From Chryseobacterium soli (lineage in GTDB: Bacteria > Bacteroidota > Bacteroidia > Flavobacteriales > Weeksellaceae): a stretch of 64,000 nt of DNA. The DNA lies in contig NZ_JPRH01000003.1 of the NCBI RefSeq assembly GCF_000737705.1, forward strand, positions 124,001 through 188,000, written 5' to 3'. Below are positions 59,087 to 64,000 of the stretch, in pieces. The translations under genes and the position numbers were made by a program. Each line of letters opens with the position of its first letter. The stretch's first letter is position 1. The notes beneath the pieces are model-generated. The model saw only the letters and a list, made by a program, of their open reading frames with translations. It did not search any database and was not told the DNA's origin.

Positions 59087-60361
59087 CTAATGCCTGAACC
59101 TTTCAAAAGCGGCTTTTTCCAGCATTTCTCTGTCATCCGGATGCGCGATGCTGATCAGTTCCTGTGCCCGCTGACGAAGGTTTTTGCCATACAGGTAAGC
59201 AGTTCCGTATTCTGTAACCACATAATGAATATGTCCTCTGGTGGTTACCACGCCTGCGCCCTGTTTAAGAAAAGGAACAATTCTGGATATTCCTTTTTTA
59301 GTTCTGGAGGTAATGGCAATGATGGGTTTTCCGTCTTCACTTAGGGCGGCGCCTCTCATAAAATCCATCTGTCCTCCGATGCCACTGTACTGCATAGTCC
59401 CGATGGAATCTGCACAAACCTGCCCTGTAAGGTCAATTTCAATCGCAGAATTAATCGCCACCATTTTTTTATTCTTCATGATATTGATCGGGAAGTTGAC
59501 ATCACTTACATCTTTGAAGGCAAAAACAGTATTGTCATCCACGTAATCATACAGTTTTTTTGTCCCGAAGCAGAAGCTGGTGATGGTTTTGTTATCATTG
59601 TAGCCTTTATATTTATTGTTGATAACGTCATTTTGTATCAGATCAATCACTCCGTCACTCAGCATTTCTGTGTGGACGCCCAGATCTTTGTGATTGGTAA
59701 GACATTTTAAAACAGCATCAGGAATCGTTCCGATTCCCATCTGTAAGGTTGACCGGTCTTCAATAAGCTCTGCTACGTTTTTCCCTACCAGCATTTCTTC
59801 AGGGCCTACTTTAGCCCCGTAATCTACGGTCTGAAGTTCCTCTTCATGCCATACCAGCTTATGGATCTTACTGATATGGATCATTCCGTCTCCATGAGTT
59901 CTGGGCATTAAAGGATTGACAATGGCTACAACAATTTTTGCAGTATCTACTGCTGCTCTGGCAACATCTACAGAAGTTCCCAGGGTACAAAATCCATGTT
60001 TATCCGGAGGAGAAACGGTAACTAAAGCAACATCCAATGGTAAAATATTTTTTCTGAATAAAATAGGAATTTCACTTAAAAAAATAGGAACATAATCTCC
60101 ATTTTCGGAATTAACTGCATTTCTTACCGGTGTGGAAACAAATAACGAGTTAACAAAAAAACTATCTTTATATTCTGGTTTTGCAATTTCTATATTCCCT
60201 TGCTGAGTAATGGAAACCATTTCTACATTTTGCAGTCTGTGGGATTGTCTTGCCAACTCATCAATCAAATAGTTTGGAGTACATGCACTTCCGTGGAAAA
60301 AGATACGATTTCCACTTTTTACTGTATAAATGGCTTCTTCTGCGCTAATATAATTGTACAT
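59087..60361 (-). CDS. Acetyl-CoA hydrolase/CoA transferase family protein
   Basis: A 424-residue class I CoA transferase. The first domain (about 1-185) has S-P-P-D-K-H-G-F-C-T-L-G; the second holds the catalytic Glu in G-V-H-T-E-M-L-S-D-G and the CoA-binding G-I-G-G-Q-M-D-F-M-R-G-A. Close relatives use acetate, succinate, propionate or 4-hydroxybutyrate as CoA acceptor. It is a single gene near the tyrosine genes, whose products (acetoacetate, fumarate) could give it acyl substrates, but there is no direct sign of a link. Confidence 0.9.
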   Translation of the reverse strand: MYNYISAEEAIYTVKSGNRIFFHGSACTPNYLIDELARQSHRLQNVEMVSITQQGNIEIAKPEYKDSFFVNSLFVSTPVRNAVNSENGDYVPIFLSEIPILFRKNILPLDVALVTVSPPDKHGFCTLGTSVDVARAAVDTAKIVVAIVNPLMPRTHGDGMIHISKIHKLVWHEEELQTVDYGAKVGPEEMLVGKNVAELIEDRSTLQMGIGTIPDAVLKCLTNHKDLGVHTEMLSDGVIDLIQNDVINNKYKGYNDNKTITSFCFGTKKLYDYVDDNTVFAFKDVSDVNFPINIMKNKKMVAINSAIEIDLTGQVCADSIGTMQYSGIGGQMDFMRGAALSEDGKPIIAITSRTKKGISRIVPFLKQGAGVVTTRGHIHYVVTEYGTAYLYGKNLRQRAQELISIAHPDDREMLEKAAFERFRH

Positions 60362-60565
60362 ATTGAATTTTATAATTACTATTTTCTGTGACTTAAAGAT
60401 AGCTTATATTGACTTTAATAGAGTCTAAATTTTGAGAAACATTTATCATGTTTCAATTAATTTAAATAGATAGCATTAGCGGGAGTCATTTGTATCACAG
60501 ATTTATTATTTGCCAATTCAACGAACATTTTAATATGTAAACATATTTTTAAAAGGTTAAATTTG

Positions 60566-60597
60566 TTTGGAATATTCGTTCCAATATTCTATTTTTG
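60566..60597 (+). promoter_or_regulatory. Promoter of the TetR-family gene (TTTG-N20-TATTTTTG)
   Basis: TTTG (60566-60569), 20 bases, TATTTTTG (60590-60597). The G of the box is five positions before the GTG start, predicting a leaderless mRNA. Confidence 0.65.
60568..60583. promoter_or_regulatory. Putative TetR-family operator inside its own promoter
   Basis: TGGAA-n6-TTCCA lies between the -33 and -7 elements. The TGGAA/TTCCA ends are shared with the larger palindrome at 61172-61199 ahead of the SDR gene, which suggests autoregulation. Confidence 0.55.
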
Positions 60598-60601
60598 TAC
60601 A

Positions 60602-61159
60602 GTGGATAAGAGAGAGCAAATTATAATGGCGGCAATGAAACTATTGGTTGAACGTGGCATACAGGCAACACCAATGTCGGCTATTGCTAAGGCTGCAGGT
60701 ACAGGAATGGGCACCATTTATAATTATTTTGCTACGAAAGAAGATTTAATCAATGCGATTTATCTGCATATAAAAACATCCGAAATTAATCAAACTCTAA
60801 AAAATATTCCTGCGGATGCTTCTGTAAAGTCTAAATTTTTAGGATATTATACTTCTTTTGTTACATTCTATCTAAAATTTCCAGAGAGTTTTACTTTCAT
60901 CGACCAAATGCAAAATTCACCAGTAATAAAGGAAGAAACAAAAATTATCGGAAAAAATGCATTACTTCCGGTATATGAACTTATCATTAAAGGACAACAA
61001 GATGGCATCATTAAAAAGTATGAAATAGAATCAATGCTTAATTTTTTGGGAGGCACTATTACTACTTTTGTAAGATGGAGATTGGGAAATAACAATATAG
61101 ATGCTGAAAATCAATTAGAACAACAGTTGAAAATGGTTTGGGACGCTGTAAAAGACTAA
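60602..61159 (+). CDS. TetR/AcrR family transcriptional regulator
   Basis: A 185-residue regulator from the GTG at 60602 (M-D-K-R-E-Q-I-I-M-A-A-M-K-L-L). The N-terminal HTH reads T-P-M-S-A-I-A-K-A-A-G-T-G-M-G-T-I-Y-N-Y-F-A-T-K-E-D-L; the C-terminal helical ligand domain (about 55-185) has no recognisable specificity. The GTG is chosen because the -7 box precedes it and earlier frame would lie in the promoter; the alternative ATG is eight codons later. It is followed by an SDR gene on the same strand, with a 28-bp palindrome in the gap. Confidence 0.9.
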   Translation: MDKREQIIMAAMKLLVERGIQATPMSAIAKAAGTGMGTIYNYFATKEDLINAIYLHIKTSEINQTLKNIPADASVKSKFLGYYTSFVTFYLKFPESFTFIDQMQNSPVIKEETKIIGKNALLPVYELIIKGQQDGIIKKYEIESMLNFLGGTITTFVRWRLGNNNIDAENQLEQQLKMVWDAVKD

Positions 61160-61171
61160 ATTTTTCAAATT

Positions 61172-61199
61172 ATTCTGGAATGAACATTCATTCCAGAAT
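61172..61199. promoter_or_regulatory. Perfect 28-bp palindrome, likely operator ahead of the SDR gene
   Basis: Thirteen-base arms ATTCTGGAATGAA and TTCATTCCAGAAT flank two central bases. There is no T-run after it, so it is not a typical terminator. It contains the TGGAA/TTCCA ends found in the TetR gene's own promoter. Confidence 0.7.
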
Positions 61200-61232
61200 G
61201 TAAATAATAAAAACAATTATATTTTAAAAAAG

Positions 61233-62042
61233 ATGAAAACAATTTTTATTACCGGAACTTCAACCGGATTAGGAAAGGCGGCAGTACAATTATTTGCTGA
61301 AAAAGGGTGGCAGGTTATTGCGACCATGCGTAAGCCTGAAAATGAAAAAGAATTAGAAAAACTTCCCAATGTAAAATTGATGGCTTTAGATGTAACAGAT
61401 TTAGCTCAAATAGAGCAAGTTGCAGCAGAAGTAACGTCAAATTATGACATAGATGTGGTTTTCAATAATGCAGGCTACGGTTTAGCCGGTCCTTTTGAAG
61501 GGGCAACCGACGAGCAGATTGTAAGAAATATCAATACCAATCTTTTGGGCGTGATGCGTGTTACAAAAGCTTTTATTCCTCATTTTCGTGCGAAAGGAAG
61601 AGGGCTTTTCATCACCACAACTTCTATCGGTGGAACGGTTACAATGCCCATGAACTCAGTATATCATGCTGCAAAATTTGGTGTAGAGGGTTGGAGTGAA
61701 AGCCTTTCTTATGAACTGGAACCTTTTGGAATTAAAGTTAAAACTGTAGCTCCCGGAGGTATTACAACTGATTTTGCAGGCAGAAGTTTGGATATTTCTC
61801 AACATGAAGCATATGCCGAAACTTTTGAAAAAATTGCAGGTGTTTTTCAAGATCCGGCAAGACGAGAAAATTATTCAACCCCTGAGCAGGTTGCTGCTGT
61901 TGTATATGAGGCCGTTACTGACGAGAAAGACCAACTGAAATATATCGCAGGAACCGATGCTCAAGCCTATTTTAATTTGAGAAAATCGGTGAGTCAGGAT
62001 GAATTTAGAAATGAAGTGAAGAAAATATTTTTGGAACTTTAA
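61233..62042 (+). CDS. Short-chain dehydrogenase/reductase (SDR)
   Basis: A 269-residue Rossmann oxidoreductase. The NAD(P) motif is T-G-T-S-T-G-L-G-K-A at residues 7-16, followed by N-N-A-G-Y-G and the catalytic Ser (T-T-S-I-G-G-T), Tyr and Lys (Y-H-A-A-K). A-T-M-R-K-P-E after strand 2 suggests NADP. Its substrate is unknown. The palindrome upstream and the TetR gene before it suggest it is the regulator's target. A strong terminator follows. Confidence 0.94.
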   Translation: MKTIFITGTSTGLGKAAVQLFAEKGWQVIATMRKPENEKELEKLPNVKLMALDVTDLAQIEQVAAEVTSNYDIDVVFNNAGYGLAGPFEGATDEQIVRNINTNLLGVMRVTKAFIPHFRAKGRGLFITTTSIGGTVTMPMNSVYHAAKFGVEGWSESLSYELEPFGIKVKTVAPGGITTDFAGRSLDISQHEAYAETFEKIAGVFQDPARRENYSTPEQVAAVVYEAVTDEKDQLKYIAGTDAQAYFNLRKSVSQDEFRNEVKKIFLEL

Positions 62043-62080
62043 TTTCCTTAAAATAAGGAATTAAACATCCTTCAAAATAA

Positions 62081-62112
62081 AAACGGAATATTTTGAAATA
62101 TTCCGTTTTTTA
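62081..62112 (+). terminator. Terminator of the SDR gene
   Basis: AAACGGAATATTT (62081-62093) pairs with AAATATTCCGTTT (62096-62108), then T-run. A smaller hairpin (TTCCTTA/TAAGGAA, about 62044-62060) lies just before it. Confidence 0.88.
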
Positions 62113-62170
62113 TGATCAGTTAAGTGATTTTAAATCTTTCAAAAGCATCTTGTTATTTTTGTGGTTGATC

Positions 62171-63337
62171 TCAAAAATGGTCATCACTCTCTAACCAAGA
62201 TGTTTTGTAGGTAGGATCTTCCACTTTCATCGCTTCTTCTGTAATTTTCAGAGGGCGGAAAGGGTCAACCATTACGGCGTATTCTTCTGTGAATTTTTTA
62301 CCGATACTTCTTTCCATAGCTCCCGGATGAGGTCCGTGAACGATACCGCCCGGGTGCAGGCTGAAGTCCATCAGGTCGACGTGATTACGGCTCATGAAAT
62401 CTCCTTCCGTATAGAACAGCACTTCATCAGAGTCGATATTGGAGTGGTTGTAAGGAGCCGGAATAGCCAGCGGATGGTAATCATACATCCTTGCACAGAA
62501 TGAGCACACCACAAAGTTATGTCCTTCAAAATTCTGATGAACTGGAGGCGGTTGGTGAATTCTTCCGGTAATCGGTTCAAAGTTTTTGATATTGAATTTA
62601 TAAGGATAAAAATATCCGTCCCATCCCACGACATCGAATGGATGCGTTGCATAGATGAAATCGGTGATCTGATTTTCTTTTTTTACTTTAATTAAGAATT
62701 CTCCTTTTTCATCTTTCGGTTCAAAAAAGGTTGGTGCAACGATATCCCTCTCGCAGAATGGCGAATGTTCAAGCAGCTGCCCGAATTCGTTTCTGTATCT
62801 TTTCGGAGTGTAGATAGGAGAGTGGCTTTCCAATACAAAAAATACGGTGCCTTCAGATTTTAGCTCAACCTGATAAATTGTACCTCTTGGAATAATAAGA
62901 TAATCTCCGGTAGAAAATTCCAGGTTTCCGACAAATGTTTTTAGTACTCCGCTTCCTTCATGAACAAATAAAAGCTCATCGCATTCAGCATTTTTGTAGA
63001 AATAATCCATAGAATGCCTTGGTTTAGCCAATCCCATTTTCAGGTCGCTATTCATCAGAAGGATTTTTCTGCTGTCCAGAAAGTCGTCCTCCGGTGTTAC
63101 ATTCATCCCTTTAAACATTCTTGGAGTAACATTTTTCTCAACAGCAATTTTCGGAGTAACATCTTTAGGTTCTCCAATGGATTTTATCTGTGTTGGACGG
63201 TGAATATGATAGAGTAAAGAAGAAATACCATGAAAGCCTTCTGTGCCGAAAAGCTGCTCATAGTAGAACTTATCTTCGGGAGATTTAAAAATCGTATGTC
63301 TTTTTGGTGGGATATTCCCGGATTGATTATATCGCAT
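62171..63337 (-). CDS. hmgA: Homogentisate 1,2-dioxygenase
   Basis: A 388-residue cupin dioxygenase opening the ring of homogentisate to maleylacetoacetate. Typical features: S-L-L-Y-H-I-H-R-P-T near residue 42, F-V-H-E-G-S-G-V-L-K-T, H-P-F-D-V-V-G-W-D-G-Y-F-Y-P-Y-K-F-N-I and, for the iron site, P-P-P-V-H-Q-N-F-E-G-H-N-F-V-V-C-S-F and H-P-G-A-M-E-R-S-I-G. It is somewhat shorter than the human enzyme (445), as usual for bacterial members. Completes the pathway with HppD and FahA; no maleylacetoacetate isomerase gene is visible in the window. Confidence 0.95.
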   Translation of the reverse strand: MRYNQSGNIPPKRHTIFKSPEDKFYYEQLFGTEGFHGISSLLYHIHRPTQIKSIGEPKDVTPKIAVEKNVTPRMFKGMNVTPEDDFLDSRKILLMNSDLKMGLAKPRHSMDYFYKNAECDELLFVHEGSGVLKTFVGNLEFSTGDYLIIPRGTIYQVELKSEGTVFFVLESHSPIYTPKRYRNEFGQLLEHSPFCERDIVAPTFFEPKDEKGEFLIKVKKENQITDFIYATHPFDVVGWDGYFYPYKFNIKNFEPITGRIHQPPPVHQNFEGHNFVVCSFCARMYDYHPLAIPAPYNHSNIDSDEVLFYTEGDFMSRNHVDLMDFSLHPGGIVHGPHPGAMERSIGKKFTEEYAVMVDPFRPLKITEEAMKVEDPTYKTSWLESDDHF

Positions 63338-63408
63338 GATTACCTTTATATGTTTCTCAAATTTAATAATTTTTGACGAATAATTTTCAAGGACATTTAT
63401 TATGGAGT

Positions 63409-63438
63409 TTTGTAATTCGAAAATAATTGTTAGTTTTG
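63409..63438 (+). promoter_or_regulatory. Promoter of the second TonB receptor gene (TTTG-N18-TAGTTTTG)
   Basis: TTTG (63409-63412), 18 bases, TAGTTTTG (63431-63438), 18 bases before the ATG. Both elements match consensus. Confidence 0.72.
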
Positions 63439-63450
63439 TCTAACAATTAT
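63423..63450. promoter_or_regulatory. Perfect inverted repeat over the -7 box, likely operator
   Basis: ATAATTGTTAG and CTAACAATTAT (11-bp arms, 6-base centre) cover the -7 box and the predicted transcription start. A bound dimer would block the promoter. The TTAG...CTAA core recalls DtxR/IdeR-type metal regulator sites, but no regulator is identified here. Confidence 0.7.
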
Positions 63451-63456
63451 TATTTC

Positions 63457-64000
63457 ATGAAACAAATATCTCTATTTTTTATTTTTATATCCTGCAGGTG
63501 TTTCTCACAGGAAGCAGACAGTTTACAAACAGAGACCATCAAAAAAAATGATTCTGCAGCTTTTGTACAGAAAAAGGTAACCACCAATGATATTGATGAT
63601 ATTGTCATAACAGGAACAATAAAACCGGTCAGCAGATCCAAAAGCCCGGTGGCTGTAGAAATTTACAGCCAAAAGTTTTTCCAAAAAAATCCGACGCCGA
63701 ATATCTTTGAAGCCATTGCGATGGTGAACGGAGTAAAACCTCAGCTGAACTGTTCGGTCTGCAATACCGGAGATATCCACATCAACGGCTTGGAAGGGCC
63801 TTATACGATGATCTTAATTGATGGAATGCCGATTGTAAGCTCACTTTCCACCGTATACGGATTAAGTGGAATCCCTAATAGTCTGGTAGACAGAATTGAA
63901 GTAGTAAAAGGACCGGCATCTTCACTGTACGGTTCTGAAGCAATGGGAGGAGTGATTAATATTATTACGAAAAATGCGCTCACAGCTCCCAGATTCAGTG
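63457..64000 (+). CDS. TonB-dependent outer-membrane receptor, N-terminal part (3' end outside window)
   Basis: The first 181 residues of a receptor that runs off the right edge. Signal peptide (M-K-Q-I-S-L-F-F-I-F-I-S-C-R-C-F-S), TonB-box-like D-D-I-V-I-T-G-T, then a plug domain: N-P-T-P-N-I-F-E-A-I-A-M-V-N-G-V-K-P-Q, a C-S-V-C pair (N-C-S-V-C-N-T-G-D-I-H-I-N-G-L-E-G) and R-I-E-V-V-K-G-P-A-S-S-L-Y-G-S-E-A-M-G-G-V-I-N-I-I-T. No carboxypeptidase-like extension. The CxxC in the plug is not general in the family. The operator on its promoter suggests nutrient-controlled expression, perhaps metal. Confidence 0.9.
   Translation, partial: MKQISLFFIFISCRCFSQEADSLQTETIKKNDSAAFVQKKVTTNDIDDIVITGTIKPVSRSKSPVAVEIYSQKFFQKNPTPNIFEAIAMVNGVKPQLNCSVCNTGDIHINGLEGPYTMILIDGMPIVSSLSTVYGLSGIPNSLVDRIEVVKGPASSLYGSEAMGGVINIITKNALTAPRFS

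Noticed and set aside
1..64000. CRISPR arrays, tRNA or rRNA genes, insertion sequences or prophage.
   Set aside because: No regularly spaced repeats, cloverleaf-like sequences, transposase motifs or phage structural genes were recognised by eye; a dedicated tRNA search could still correct this.

Overview
The window is a chromosomal segment of a member of the Flavobacteriia, most likely Chryseobacterium or a close relative. This rests on several things: AT-rich DNA; promoters of the Bacteroidota type (TTTG or TTG, 17-20 bases, then TAnnTTTG) ahead of many genes; GLPGLI-family and DUF6705-type secreted proteins; an AGG-type double-glycine bacteriocin-like peptide; SusC-unrelated TonB-dependent receptors; a PNGase F-type glycosidase; and the tyrosine/homogentisate pathway. 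No rRNA, tRNA, insertion sequence, prophage or CRISPR array was seen. The genus call is inference from gene content.

Layout. 1-4.3 kb: the 3' end of a TamB-like gene, an Lrp/AsnC regulator, a small membrane protein and a secreted prolyl oligopeptidase. 4.3-9.3 kb: a GLPGLI protein, a transketolase split into two genes, a membrane protein and a sodium:solute symporter. 9.4-15.8 kb: a minus-strand redox/stress cluster (two pirins, two small GNAT proteins, FMN reductase, TMEM175-like channel, Fe-S protein, OsmC) and an MFS exporter. 16-28.3 kb: mostly housekeeping genes (asnB, an RsmB-like methyltransferase, pheS, a ferredoxin reductase/ferredoxin pair) plus a PNGase F-like protein, an orphan ABC ATPase and a YceI lipoprotein. 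28.4-31.9 kb: an accessory island with three tandem DUF6705-type paralogues, the signal-peptide stub of a fourth, a lipoprotein carrying a JAMM-like HxH...SxxD signature, and a broken LuxR-type HTH gene. 32-44 kb: LOG protein, PepD, RecR, glycosyltransferase, SecG, a paired M16 peptidase system and a UvrD/PcrA helicase. 44.3-50.4 kb: a TonB receptor converging on a thiamine salvage operon (thiM-thiE-thiD-tenA) under a TPP riboswitch, with a decayed HAD phosphatase gene at its 3' end. 50.4-54 kb: two alpha/beta hydrolases, a HipA-like kinase/DUF3037 pair and a six-cysteine bacteriocin-like peptide. 54-64 kb: tyrosine catabolism genes (fahA, hppD, hmgA), a CoA transferase, a TetR/SDR pair with palindromic operators, and the start of a second TonB receptor under an operator-overlapped promoter.

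How genes work together. HppD, HmgA and fumarylacetoacetase form most of the route from 4-hydroxyphenylpyruvate to fumarate and acetoacetate. ThiM, ThiE, ThiD and TenA salvage thiamine precursors; no de novo genes (thiC, thiG, thiH, thiS) lie nearby. The two M16 proteins look like a catalytic plus non-catalytic pair. The least explained parts are the DUF6705/JAMM-like lipoprotein cluster, the HipA-like kinase/DUF3037 pair, and a set of four genes whose -7 promoter box lies only 4-5 bases before the start codon, which predicts leaderless mRNAs. Three gene remnants too short or too broken to stand out as ORFs were recovered by reading frames by hand.
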